From Theocolax elegans (taxonomy: Eukaryota > Arthropoda > Insecta > Hymenoptera > Cerocephalidae): a stretch of DNA of 64,000 nt. Position 1 is the first letter of the stretch. Each line of letters opens with the position of its first letter. Under the pieces are notes generated by a model that was not told the origin of the DNA, searched no databases, and saw only the letters and a program-made list of their open reading frames with translations. Positions 23,221 through 35,400 of the stretch are shown piece by piece. Position numbers and translations under genes: made by a program. Where the stretch lies: assembly GCA_026168455.1 (NCBI GenBank), contig CM047429.1, forward strand, positions 53,141,027-53,205,026. The letters are read 5' to 3'.

Positions 23221-25200
23221 GCAATAATTATATACATTATTAATTTAAATCTCAAATTTTAAAATTTTTAATATAAAATATTAATAATATATAATATATA
23301 TATATAATTATATATATTAATATAAAATAAATTAATATAAAATAAACTAATTTATTTAACTTTTTTTATTCAATTATGACTTTTCTGAACAGAGATTTTT
23401 CAGAACAATACACTCACTGTATATAATAACACGGGAACCAGTAACGTAAAAATCGAAACTTTGAACAATATATTAACAATATATTGGAAATATTGTTCTC
23501 TGATACCATTATCTATAAATACACCGATACAAGTGGAAAAATATAAAGTAAAATAAAAAATAAATTTGGAGCGATTTAAACCCAAGGACCTATATAAGGT
23601 CTCAATATAAGCTCTTTATCATTGTGCTATTCATTTATTTCTATATTATAAAATAACTATAGGTTAAAGATAACAGCTGAACGTTTCCGATTGATGATCT
23701 TTTAATAAAACTGGTTAAAGAGCACATATTTAACTTTCGCCATGAACCTTCTGATTTGTATTATGTTTAGTCTTAGTTTTTAATGGGCATCTTGAATGTC
23801 CCAAAGTTGCTACTTGTCAATATAATTATTTTAAATTGGAAAAGTAAGGCCTTGATCATTGGGAAAACTTTGACGGCATCCTTTTCAAGTGCTTGTCTAG
23901 GCCATTATGATAATACCTGATCAAGCTCAAGTAATCGCCTTACAATCACATCTTGACGGGAAATAAATGGTCAAATTTTAACGCTTTAATGCTCGTTTCG
24001 GAACCAAAATCTAGATGGGTTCGAATCATCGCCTAAACAGTATTTAAATCTTTATTTTATTTTATATTTTTCCAGTTGCAAAGCATTGACTGTATTAGAT
24101 ATTATAGTAACAGGTTATGAATAATTTCAATATTTTACCCAGCCTCTTCATCGAATAAAATTAAATTTTAACAGTATCAGTAAAACATATTTTTCTTGCA
24201 CATGGAACATAATTACATGAATTACTAAAAATGTTTAATTATAACATTATTCATCTATATTACAAAATTTTGCAGTCTTTTGTATTAATCTTGCAAATGA
24301 ATTTTTCTATTGCAATATTTTTAAATTTTGCTTTATTTTAGCGAGTTAAAATCGTAATTTAAATTAGATAAACTACAGATTAATTATTAATTATTTGCAA
24401 TAAATTATTTGTCCCAAAAGTTAACCCAGACTTATTCATTAATCACAAAATTTATTCTTAGCAAAGGTATATTAATTTTACCTTTCTACATTCCAACTAT
24501 ATTAAATAGAAAAATTCTTTTTTAATACAAGGGACTATTTAAAAGTAATATTATTGTTATTGTCGCGTATTATTTGCAATATAAGTAAAAAGTTTTGTTA
24601 GTTTAGATTAATAAATTATTCAACAATGGAAAGTATGTCCAATGCACAAAAATTATATCAAGTAGTTAAATAGCATTTTATAAAATATCAAATGTAATAT
24701 TACACAAATTTTTAACCAAGGTATGCATTTCAATTTAAAAAATAGAAAGTTATTTATCAAAAAAAAAATAAAATTTTAGTTCTTTGTTTTCTTTGTGAAG
24801 TAAACTATGAGTTTATACTATTTCGGAGTAAATTGTTTAAATAAAAAACTACAATCAATAAATATTTTTGCAAGTATCGAATAACATTTCTATTTGTTTA
24901 GAAAGTTTTTAAAGTTTCAAATGTTTCAAAACAAAATAAGAGTATTATTGTATCTTGAAAAAACAAATAAAACGTTAAATTATTATTGATTGATTGCTTC
25001 AACAATGAACGATAAGTTCAACTAAAATAGGCATTATGTTTGATATTCGTAAGTGCATTTCAGCAATACTTTCAATTACCTTTTTATTCATCTCACCCTA
25101 AATAATATTTCTCATAGTTATAATTACTTCGCAATTAATAGAGTTATGCGTGTGTTTATATATTCATATAAAAGATATTGTATATTAGCCCGTCGAAAGA
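23221..25200. other. AT-rich DNA with one balanced patch
   Basis: At 23277-23345 there is a nearly pure A/T palindromic stretch. A more balanced, low-repeat patch at about 23750-24030 contains the 8 bp inverted pair CTTGATCA (23851) and TGATCAAG (23918). It could be a conserved element or an old insertion. Acceptor-like TTTTTCCAG at about 24069-24077 has no open exon behind it. The rest is A/T-rich with no gene seen. Confidence 0.5.
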
Positions 25201-25960
25201 TGGTACAGCTACCGCAAGCTCTATATAGAGATAGAGGTATTAACTAGTAAGAGAAGAAGAGGAAGAGAAGGATAAAAAGTAAAGAAGCAGGGAAAGAGGG
25301 TGAAACGAAGAAGCGCACTGTAAGCGAGATAAAATCCCGGTGAGTGGCGCACTGCAGCAAGTGTTAATAATTGAAATAATACCAGTAGAAAGTGGCGAGT
25401 CTGGGCGAATTAGTTGTGTTGCCGCTCGCAGGGAAAGTAGGAGTAAAAGAGCCAAGAGTATTATATACGCGAGAAGCAAAAATGGCTGGTACTCTGGCAC
25501 GAGCAGCTCGAGGAGGCGGCACTGCCTTTTTGGAAGATCGCGGGGGCGGAAAAGCTAGAAGCGGTTTCTCCAAGCCAGCTCCTGAGTGGAAAGTAACGAG
25601 CGGTGCTTGGCTTGATACACGCGCGGCCCCTCGATGCGTGTAATCGGTTCCTCGAAGGCGAAACGTACCCTATGCGAATAAGGAGGAAGAGCATCTCGAT
25701 GACGAAATTAAAATTTGTGCACAAGCTTGACACGTACACCCAGTATTTATTCAGCATTGTAGACACCTGATGGATTTGAAATTAAATAAAAATTGTTCCG
25801 AAGAAAATTGCGTTATACGTAACTGAATGTTGCGAGTGAATGAGTTTGGTAATGGGTACGTTTAGCAGTGACTGGTCTGGAAGAGCGTCGACCTGGCTTC
25901 GATGAACCAACGTTAATTCGAGAGTTAAACGGATGTTATATTTAGTACGATTATTATTGA
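25201..25960. other. Mixed-composition DNA, no supported gene
   Basis: Purine-rich at 25250-25320, then GC-richer. Four overlapping frames of 69-101 codons on both strands at 25340-25766 contradict each other, and none is recognisable. At about 25850-25940 a 30-codon + frame looks protein-like, but it lacks a good acceptor and ends in a stop before any donor. Confidence 0.4.
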
Positions 25961-26543
25961 CAGAAATGTAGGTGACATGGAATACGCTCGCTTGATATGC
26001 AAGATTGTAAAATTCAATCATGCCTGTTATTGGCAACTTGACGGTTATATTTAAAAATAATCGTTCTTTAAATATAACACTGCATTGAATAAAACTCAAT
26101 ACAAACATTTTTTAATATTACTATAATATATGTTGTTAATATTGTTATGTTAATTAGAGTAGTATTAAAAAGTTACATTAACTTGACATTATGATTCACA
26201 TATTTCAAGTTTCTATAATTAGGTTCATTAAAACGGTCATTGAATTGAATCTTATATACAACAGTATGTGTACTTAATCGCATATTCGACTTGGATATCA
26301 ACGTGCATGAGACGTATCAATTGAAAAAATCTAATACGTGAATATTTTAAAATTTCAAGCTGTACAAACTTTTATCTCTACCAGTCAAGAAAATAACATT
26401 TCATGCGTCACTATTCTAAAATCGTTTAAATGTAAACACAGGTTATTTTACTTAGCTCACTTCGAAGTAAATAATTGTGCGTTTATTTTAATAATAAGAT
26501 GCTATCAAAAAATCCTTTAATCTAAATTTGCCCATAAACACAC

Positions 26544-26613
<70 letters not shown>

Positions 26614-26866
26614 CAAAAGTTATTCTAACCTCAAAAAGTGAACTTTTTCCAGTTTTTTTCAACACCAGCTGGGTTCATCGCTATTTAACTCAAAATCTAT
26701 CACTTTTACTATAGAACATTATATGTAACATTCGTTGCTAATTATGTCTAGAATTTATCCTTCTGGGTTAGAATTTCCAATCTCAAGGTTAATGACAAAT
26801 AAACTACATGTCAACATTCAACTTAAAAAAAAACTAATTTCGCCACAATTGATTTTTTATCCAAAA
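25961..26866. other. AT-rich DNA with CA/TA microsatellite
   Basis: No gene seen. The sequence at 26614-26866, just left of the fold-back, is moderately balanced, with short inverted words (ATTCTAACC near 26625 and GGTTAGAAT near 26767). It may belong to a larger, degraded element. Confidence 0.5.
26546..26613. repeat. Compound (AC)n(TA)n microsatellite
   Basis: About 25 AC units run directly into about eight TA units. Confidence 0.9.
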
Positions 26867-27113
26867 GTCCAAAAGAAAGCTTGGAGCAATACCTTTCAAA
26901 TGATCTGTAGCATTTTTATGGCCTTCAATTCTGTAAAAAGTTATGATAATTTAAAGAAAGACGAAATTTTTTTAAAAATTTAAATGGGAAATACCATGTT
27001 AATTTTGTGAATTTTTTGTCTTTCTTTAAATTATCATAACTTTTTGCAGAATTGAAGGCCATAAAAATGCTACAGATCATTTGAAAGGTATTGCTCCAAG
27101 CTTTCTTTTGGAC
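26867..27113. mobile_element. Fold-back element with 96 bp inverted arms
   Basis: The left arm 26867-26962 (starts GTCCAAAAGAAAGCTTGGAG) and right arm 27018-27113 are reverse complements over 96 nt with a single mismatch that I can see (T at 26934 against the G opposite). A 55 nt AT-rich loop separates them. Outside the arms the flanks do not match. Such a near-perfect long palindrome is typical of fold-back or MITE-type elements, and its transcript would form a long double-stranded hairpin. No coding frame or terminal motif identifies the family. Near-identity of the arms suggests recent origin or gene conversion. Confidence 0.75.
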
Positions 27114-27230
27114 AATCTTGCAAAATAAAATGTATATTAGTTTAATTAATTGACCTAAAAAAAGTATTTATATCGATAGTTGACAAAATACGTTGAATGT
27201 GTAGCTTCGCGTGCAATAATTCGTTCGATT
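27114..27230. other. AT-rich DNA right of the fold-back
   Basis: Short A/T-rich flank with no match to the left flank of the hairpin. Confidence 0.5.
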
Positions 27231-27672
27231 AATAGAGGTAGGTTAGGTTGAATTTATCGATAATACCGTTATCTGCGATAACGTCTATTAAAAGGTTTAA
27301 CCGCCTAGCATAAGCCATTAGTCAGTATGAGCCGAGGGAAAGCAGAAACCGCTTCTCGCGCGAAAGAATATCGCAAGATAACGCAATCGGATGTATAATG
27401 CTCGCTCCGAAATTGAATAGAGGTGCAACAATCGCCATAACCCCCCGTGAATTCATAAACGTGTATGTGTAATGCGTACGCGTGTGTGAGGTAAAAGAAA
27501 ACAATCCACAGAGAAATCTTGTCTGCGTAAAGAGATCTAGGCAAATGTAGCTGTCCGCGACGGTCGACTGCGGGCATTTATAGGGAGCGTTCACTCGTTT
27601 CGGGTGACTCGATAGCCCTTTGTTCCCCGACCGCTCGATGTTTCCGCGTTAATGGCGTATGGCGCGAGCCAC

Positions 27673-27718
27673 CGATAAGATAATGATAGGTGCGCTTGCC
27701 CGGTGTATGCTCTTATCG
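27673..27718. promoter_or_regulatory. Cluster of GATA-type motifs
   Basis: CGATAAG at 27673-27679 is followed by GATAATGATAGG, and an inverted CTTATCG lies at 27712-27718. So there are three GATA cores and one inverted copy within 46 nt. GATA factors often act through such clusters. Occupancy is inference. Confidence 0.35.
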
Positions 27719-27736
27719 ACTCTCCGGACGATGTGC

Positions 27737-27795
27737 GCGCACACACACGCACACCCACACACACACGCACACGTACACAGGCACACACGCACACA
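27737..27795. repeat. Interrupted CA microsatellite
   Basis: CACACG/CACACC-type repeats of about 58 nt with several single-base interruptions. Confidence 0.85.
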
Positions 27796-27908
27796 TAGCT
27801 TTGCAGAGCAGATAAACGATTCTCACTTTTTAAACCGGTGGATGCGATCCGCGGAGGAGGAGGTATGCGTATATAGTCAGAGGGGTTGCTCGAACCAAAC
27901 CCAGTGAA

Positions 27909-27964
27909 AGCCCGCGGGCTATTAGTCACTGACAGGTGCGCGGGCTCTGATAGCCACCGCGGTG
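27909..27964. repeat. Two perfect palindromes in one block
   Basis: AGCCCGCGGGCT (27909-27920) and CACCGCGGTG (27955-27964) are both perfect. A further CGCGGGCTCTGAT half-copy of the first lies between them. Confidence 0.5.
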
Positions 27965-28110
27965 TTTTACAAGTATGTGCAGCCCGACGCTGGCTTTGAC
28001 TTCCGCCATCGATCAAATATTTTATGAAAGGACCCTGGCCTCTAACCACCCGGGAATCTGTTTAGGCTCTTTCGGGTTCCTCCAACCTCGAGTTTTACAT
28101 TTTAATATAT

Positions 28111-29380
28111 ATATATACGCGCATCAATTTTTCTTTTCTTATTCTTTCTCTTTTATATTAATTATAAAAAAAACATTTTTTCTTGATATCTTTTGCATTC
28201 TGTTTCTCGGAGAAGCGAAATTTCCTCATTCGAGTTAGGTATAGCTTCGTATATATACTAACACAATAACCCCGTGCTACGTCATAGTCTACTTAATATT
28301 AATCTTCATGAGTGTTATTATTTATGATCTAATTAGGAAGCACTTAGTCTAACTAGGATATAATATAGCTCGAAGATGGATGTGTTTTTGGACTATACCG
28401 ACATAATACTTAATACCGTCGTATATAAATCGATAATAATAATTTTCTAATGCATTTATAAAATTATTCGATTCTATAATATACCATTATATCGCATCCG
28501 TTAATTAAATTCATCAATTAATCGAAATTAATCAATATAAGTAAAATACATTTATATAAGTAGATTCATGTGCGCGAGCATACTTTAAAATGTTGTTAAA
28601 AAAATGGTTTTAAAACGAATAGAATTAGGTATATTAAAATGTAATTTCATGTGATACTTTCATCTTTTATTTCCGGGTATTAAATAATTTTTTAAACGTA
28701 AGTTTTAACGAAATTCAATTTAGAGTGTAAATTATTGTTAGGAGAACGTCTACACGATACGCGTATAAATAATGTATGTGAAACGTTGGCACACGTCGGG
28801 GCATGAACGTAGAAAAGTAAAATACTTGGAATTTGATGCGCAAACGAGGCACTTCCTGTACTGAATTTACTAGATTCCGATCAATATTCCTGACCAACTT
28901 TAAACTTCGGATGAGAGAATTTTTTAAGATTTTTTATACCTGTTAAAGTTTAAAATAACGGTTAGACATTATAAAATCTGACGTTCGTTACAACTTTGCA
29001 TCGGTAAATAAGTGATGAATCGTTATTTTATACTTAATTTGCATTAACGTTTTTATAGTTTTACTTACTCCATGTAATACGTACAATCATGTAAATCAAG
29101 TGTAATCAATCGATACGTAGTTATGTCGGAAAAATGATCTAAATATTGGATTAAAAGGATAATTAATAAGTGTGAATTACGTAAGAAATACAAATTGTAG
29201 AGAATTTACATGTAAAGTTTCAAGTATGTTTATTTTTGACGATTAGTATGCCACCTACGGCTCTTTCGACTGGGTTACAAGATGGTTATGTCGAATATTT
29301 AGAAATAATTGAACGTTCACGAGTCGGTAGTTAAAATCAATTTTCGGAAATATTTATCTGGGTAGAATTGTGAAGCGATT
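28111..29380. other. AT-rich DNA, nothing recognised
   Basis: AT-rich, becoming slightly more balanced after 29220. No gene, repeat or convincing splice signal. Confidence 0.6.
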
Positions 29381-30660
29381 ACTAATGAATGGAGTGTAGA
29401 CCGAATTCGATAGTTTGGAGAAAGAAAAAGATGGAGGACCGCGAACCGCGAAATTTTCCCCTCGTCCACAGGCTGTCATAACCGGCACGCACGCTCAGGC
29501 GCTCCCTCAGCGCATCAGCCACCGACATGCAACGTGAAAATGCCGAGCAAAGTATGCTTTTAAGAAGGACTGAGGGGATGAGGATGCACGCTTAACCGCG
29601 AGGCGGCGCCGCGAACCGCTGAGGTATTCTTAACTCGCCTTTGTAGCGGCGGGGAGCTTTTGAGCTTCCGCGAGGCAAGGAAGCGCGAGTCGACCGCGGG
29701 GGCAGGAGAGCTATGATGGATCGGTGAATACAATACCGCATACTCGCTCGTAGACGTCTAAGCGACGCCCGGTCCATCCGGCACTCTTGTCTTTTCAGTC
29801 TTTTATCGCACTGCGCTTTTGCATAACCCACGTCAAAACTTTTACGCTTCGGTGTCAGAGTATATTCGCCAGCTTTCAAGCGGACAATTTCGACCTCGAC
29901 TTGTTTACCGGGATAGGCGTTGAGCGTCGCTTAATCGGTGATTGGTCGTCACAGAAATTCTCCTCTCGCGTCACTCGAATAGCGTGGCTTTTGCTAAAGC
30001 GTCGAAAGTCTACGAGCTTTTCGTATCTCATCAAGAGAACTCGAGTTGTCGCGCGAATATATGCGCGTCTCCACCCTCTGCTCGGTGCCCGTTCCATTCT
30101 CCTCATTTTCCAGCGCGTGAAACTGGCCGAGGAAAATTGGACCTTCGGTGGGGCACAAGTTTCTGCAGCAACGGCCCGAGACGAAAGTGAAGTACGACCG
30201 GGGTAGAAGAACGCCGGTACGCGCTGCCCAGATGCTTTTTACGTCTGCTCGGCTTCAGACGCACGCTTTTCGTCTCTCTGGCCCGGCCCGGCCTCGCGTC
30301 TACTTAGGAGCTTTTTTGTCACTCGCGAGCCCGCCCGAAACTTTCCTATCTCCCGGCGCACGCAAATTTTGCCCCGCCCTCTCAACCTCTCTTTTTTTTG
30401 ACCCACTTCGCTAAATAACAATGAACTCTTCCCCGTTCGGGCTTACGCCGCGAGAGATAATTGCGCGGGAGAAATGCAAAAACTTTCTTCGGGATAGCGC
30501 CGCTTATATTCTACTTTTTTACGCCGTACGCTTAGTAACTGACCAGTAAAATTGCTCCCTCGGCGCTTTTTCATCTCTCCGTTAAAAAAGAGACTAAACT
30601 GTTTTTTAAATGTTGACCAATAGAGCAAGTATACCACCCTGTTCTAAAGTTCAAAGCTAA
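29381..30660. other. CpG-rich island, no supported gene
   Basis: Dense CpG, with many overlapping frames of 60-139 codons on both strands between 29592 and 30421. Mutual overlap and Arg-rich composition mark them as by-products of low stop density. Pyrimidine-rich at 30340-30400. Confidence 0.4.
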
Positions 30661-32260
30661 TAGCCGCTTTCTCGTCTTCAAATTCATCAGCATAAATTTT
30701 TTCTAATAGACGATTTAGTAAGTCGACACAAATTTTTTTTCTTCTTGTATCTTCATAACTTCGATATACAATAAATTAATATTCGTTGAAAGTTTTAATT
30801 ATTGTAAAATCATATTAATAAACCAAAATTTTAATAAAATATTAAATTTGTCGTTGAATTTAATGATTATATGTCGAAAAAATGTCATATAGCTTTATTA
30901 TTAAATATGTTATTATTATTAATGTATTCGCCTAAATTTGCTTTCACACATATACATTAATTAAGTTTAATTTATTTATAAATAGAATTACTATAACTTT
31001 TTGAATAAAAAAAAGTATTCTTGGCTTGAAACGTATTTTAATTTAAACTTTTTACTCATCTTTCGATTAATGTGAGGACTTTTTAGTGAAAAACACTAGC
31101 CCACTATGTTTTTTGGCTAAAAGCTAGCAAGGGAAAATTTTAGCAAGTATAACGCTGCACCTGAAACTTTCGTCAATTTGATAAACAAAACCTCTAAACT
31201 AAATTCGATGTAAAGTATAATTTTGCAATGCATATATTTAAAGAATTAATAACACAGAAGTATAAATAAATATATAAGGATACATTACGGATTATTAATT
31301 ATTAATATTTACGAAAGGAAAAAAAATATAACATTTTAATTTGTTCTATATTTTATAAAATACATATTTTCGCCACTAACAATTGATTCATGCTTCACGG
31401 TAGTACAAAAAGAATTTTTTACCGTGACTCCTTTCTTGGAAAAAAGTTTTGTGTACGCTATTGCATTCTTGAATAGAGGCATGTCCCCCTTTAAGTGACT
31501 CAAAAATTTCGTCTTCCTTCCCTCTACCTTATACCGTTTACGAGATATTTACAAAAAAAAAAAAGAATTCCGTATGAATTTATATATTTATGAATGAATA
31601 GTTCTAAATTATTACTCAGTCTACGTTATTATTTATATTTTTATTAATGTATCGAAATATACTATTTTATCAAGCTGACCAATTTTAAACAATATTTACA
31701 TATTTTTATCAATTTACATTTTACTTTACATTGAGAAAGTAATAGATGATCAGCGAACCTTTATGTTGAAAAATATACCTCGAATAAATTTACCAAAAGT
31801 TTTATAATTGTATAATCACAGTCTAATATGTTAAAACTAATTCATGTTTCAATAATTTACAGGTTAAATTAATTTTAAATACATACTACTATATGTTTAA
31901 TCACGTATAAACATGCAAAATCTAATTTTTAATCAATTGATAATAATATAATACTCAGAACGATAATTAATATGGTTATTAAAATTTTTTTATTATTTGG
32001 TTCATTATTAATAGTTAAATAATAAAACTGTAATTTAGAAAAGTTTTATATCGATAAGAAAGGATTAACGATACTTTACCTTCAATACTAGTATTTATTC
32101 TGTACTGCCGCTAATTGCTTCTTTAAGAAACTTAATAAACTTAATAGCGATGAGTAATGATAATAATTACAAAGTAATTAAGTCCATTGATGTCTTCACA
32201 AACGTATACAACGTTTTAAAGTAATACATTAGCAATACGAGGCCAAGCGAGTAAGTATAC
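30661..32260. other. AT-rich DNA with a small hairpin and A-run
   Basis: No gene seen. At 31395-31427 TCACGGTA and TACCGTGA pair around an 18 nt loop. The sequence to about 31550 is more balanced than its surroundings and ends in a 12-A run (31552-31564), which could mark a short degraded retroposon. Confidence 0.5.
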
Positions 32261-32960
32261 GTTTGGCTACACACATATACGTTACGAAATTTTTCCGCTT
32301 AACCAATCGCGCTTATCAATGAATAAATAGAGATAACGGTAAAACTATTTGAGCCTATCCTATCGAAAATCGTTTGGCAAAAAAATCAAATAATCAGGTA
32401 ATGCACGCGTGCCCGGAAATTCAATCGCGTAGAGTTCTTATCTCCGAATAACGGTGAAAAAAAAATGGTGCGTCACAGAAGGATTTTTGTGAACCAGCCG
32501 CAAAATACAATTTGAGGGTGAACGTTTTGTGCGTGAAACCCGCCAACACTGTTTTATCCGAGGACGGTGCCTTAGTGGGTTTCGCAGCACTGCGGTAGAG
32601 CGAAAGGAGATATAGAGTATAGGAGACGCGCGAGAGTAGCAATAATGGGGTAATAAGGGGGGCCAACAACATACGGTTGGTTCAACTTTGGATTTCCAGG
32701 TACACGCGCTTAATGAGAAACGCGAGGGATGCGAGAGAGCAGCGCCCTTCGACTCGCTAGACCCCGCAGGCAATTATATTGTTTTACGAGCGCTTTACTT
32801 TTATTTCATGCTCGCTTAACCGTCGGCGTTTAGCGGGTGCACACGCCAACGCTCGATCTCGATGTTTACACTACCGAGACGACGATCCCGAGTTTCGGAG
32901 AATCGACTAAGATTTTCAGACTCTATGCGCGTTATTAAAACTATTTTTGATCGTTACGAC
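32261..32960. other. GC-richer patch, no supported gene
   Basis: Two overlapping minus-strand frames (83 and 111 codons, 32421-32773) are not recognisable. CpG-dense at 32690-32900. A donor-like GA|GTAAGTAT lies near 32250, with no exon identified before it. Confidence 0.4.
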
Positions 32961-33970
32961 TCGTTACTCTTCTCGAGGATCGGCTCTTGCTTTTTTTAAA
33001 CTATCCGAATTCACCATTGTCAAATGTCGAATGTGCAGAAATAAACTCTACTTTAGTATAGTGTTTCACAAAGTAATAAATTCCTTACGGTTGTTTATTC
33101 GACAACTGGAATATTACATAAACTGACATTTAGTATCTTCAGAAAATAGAATTCGTTATTTAATGAACATTAGTAAACACATTTTTTTAATCTTTTTACA
33201 CGTTTCTTAGATATTCAATTTTTTTTTTATATGCACTTACTTAAAGTTTTCAGTTATTATTTTTTTCTAACTTGTTATGTTCATACTAGTGTATTTTTAT
33301 TCTGTAAACGTTTAATATTTATTAAAATTGAACCATATTTTATTTATACTTTTAGCGATGAGAAACTAAATGTTTATTTAATATGTTGATACTTCATTCT
33401 TCACTGTTAATTAATGTAGCTATTGTCAATATCGAGGGTGTCACAATAAAGTAAATAATAGTTGTAGAAAACTTGAATCGAAACCTTTCGAGGTGCTAAA
33501 TTTATTAAACACAATTAATTAAAATTATAAATGAATAATAAATTAAGAATCTCATATAAGTATTCGACGATGACTATCTGGGTTTGATGATTCAAAATTC
33601 TGCGTTCAGCGTCAAAAGTGAAAAATGTTTACTTTTTCTATTTATTTTAGATATCTTTAAATTTTTCATAATTTTTTTGTATATGATACATTGAGCACTG
33701 AAAAATATTATTGAACACCCCAATTAAATAATTTTTTTTATTTAGCTTTGATATGCGGCATCGATATTATATACCTTAATGTACGAAAAACATATCACGA
33801 ACTAAAAATTTTTATTTACAATTTACAATTTATAACAGTACAAATGAGCAATATATAATTTTTATTATAATTGCAATTACACAGGAATTACATATTTACA
33901 AATTGTGCATAATCTAATTAAATCCGTTATAGTATCGTATAAAATATATCTAGTGCAATATTGAAAATCA
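32961..33970. other. AT-rich desert, nothing recognised
   Basis: AT-rich with T-runs at 33215-33265. No open frame, repeat or splice site of note. Confidence 0.6.
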
Positions 33971-34614
33971 TATAAGGGAGGATTTACCTCGGTGTAGAGA
34001 GCGCAGAAGCTCGCATTAAACTCACAAGGAAAGAAAAGAAAGTTAGCGGTAGGTAGAGCGAGATCCATGGGTTTAGAAGAGTAAATCATGGTTGAAAAGC
34101 CCCTCGAGGCGTTTATGCATATAGTTTGAGCGCAAGCGTGCGTCCGGCGTCTAGGTGTGCTGGCGACGCCTCTGCATATGACCATTCCTTGCGTACGCTC
34201 GCACGTATTGGCAAAAGGCCAGAGAGTGAACGTGGAGCGCGGACGCCGGCACAAGGAAACACGTGTTCAAGATTAGCTGGCCGACAGGTGCCACTGGCTC
34301 TCGCTCTCGCACTTGCTCTGCTCGACTCGTGCCCTGCCCAAGTTTACGTGTGCTCGTGTGCGTTGAACCTAGCTCTATCCCTCTCTCCCTCTCTCCCTCT
34401 CTCCCTCTCTCCCTGTGCAGATTGCGAAAGACAAGGAGCACGACCGAAAGAGAGTGAGGAGAATGTAGAACCGGGCTCCCCTGTCAAAGCGTAAGTGCTC
34501 TCGACGGCCAAATTCCATGACAACGGCAAAGTCGAAAATGCAAGCTCCGAGATACTGATGTTGCTTTCCCTAACCCCCTTCCACCTCACCCGCAACTCCT
34601 CTTCTTCCTCGCAG
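33971..34614. other. GC-richer block ending in a strong splice acceptor
   Basis: Mixed composition with overlapping 60-125 codon frames on both strands (33877-34595), which I reject. It includes a CT-rich minisatellite at 34377-34414. The right end is a long pyrimidine tract, an acceptor candidate described with the exon that follows. Confidence 0.4.
34377..34414. repeat. 8 bp minisatellite (CCCTCTCT)n
   Basis: About four and a half tandem units of CCCTCTCT. Confidence 0.85.
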
Positions 34615-34713
34615 CCGCACTACAAGCATTTTCTGATAAAAATTCAATTGCTGACTACGTGGAATTGAAAATGAGCAGTTTTTTCCTTCTTCCCTTACGA
34701 AATTTCATGCATG
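34615..34713 (+). other. Weak candidate internal exon
   Basis: Upstream is a textbook-like acceptor: CCCTAAC near 34568, about 30 nt of pyrimidines, then CTCGCAG ending at 34614. One frame (codons from 34617) is open to a GTTAGT donor-like site at 34714 and starts ALQAFSDKNSIADYVELK; the next in-frame codon after the donor position is a stop. The product is not recognised. The donor is sub-optimal and pyrimidine tracts are common here, so this is a low-confidence exon. Confidence 0.2.
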
Positions 34714-35400
34714 GTTAGTTCCATTATGGATACTTTTAAATTGTTCGATGCCGCGGCCAAGAGAATATTTTTCCTTCCGAGAGGAGCTACTTAACGAAAT
34801 GTGAGAAAACAGGGAGCTACTTAACAAAATGGGTTTTCTACAAAAACGTTCCTGTTAACTTTTCTCGTAAACTCTTGAAATTTTACAATTGATGCTTTAA
34901 GAACTCCTTCTTATCGGGATCCGTAATCTATTAATTAACAGCAATCAAAACTAAAAACATACACTTACAACGAAATCAAGAAAGAAAGAAATAACAATTA
35001 TCCCTTTAAATAATATTTTTGAATAATAAATAATTGTTTGAAGTTTCCAAAAACAAACAGGTTTATAATAATAAAATATGAAGACATTAAGAAACATTAA
35101 AGCATTAAAGTGTACAATAAAAACGAAAATTCTGTGTATAATATTTTTTCGTAAATTTCCGCAAAGAAAAATTTTACATAGTAGGGAAATATCAAGGGAA
35201 TAATTTATTCATTGTATGCAATGGCAATTGAGAAGAGTTTCAAAAAAGCAGGTGAATTAGTTGGTGAAACTTGATATTTGGTAAGTTGGATTCACTGTTG
35301 GAGAATGAGTTGAAGACGTGGTTTTTCTCAAGACCCGTTCGTCAAGTAAATTTACCTAGTAATAAGAAAGCAAGACTGTAAAGGAAAGAAAAAGATCTTT
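34714..35400. other. AT-rich DNA with a short tandem duplication
   Basis: No gene seen. A 19 bp word, GGAGCTACTTAACRAAATG, occurs at 34783-34801 and 34813-34831, a 30 bp period. A near-perfect donor (TTG|GTAAGTTGG, 35281) follows a 17-codon + frame that stops just before it. Confidence 0.5.

Larger units (their letters stand above)
27231..28110. other. CpG-rich island with GATA sites and palindromes
   Basis: GC-rich block with a CA microsatellite in the middle. GATA-type sites and two perfect palindromes at 27673-27964 suggest regulatory DNA. A 152-codon minus frame (27591-28049) is mostly a translated CA repeat, so it is not called. Confidence 0.45.

Noticed and set aside
24005..24025. tRNA B-box-like GGGTTCGAATC
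   Set aside because: No A-box at the right distance and no cloverleaf can be drawn from the flanking bases.
27236..27251. Two units of the insect telomere repeat TTAGG
   Set aside because: Only about two units, expected by chance in this much sequence.
27591..28049. 152-codon minus frame
   Set aside because: The Val/Cys/Arg run is a translated CA repeat. A + frame overlaps.
35227..35286. Short frame MAIEKSFKKAGELVGET before a TTG|GTAAGT donor
   Set aside because: The frame stops just before the donor and there is no matching acceptor.
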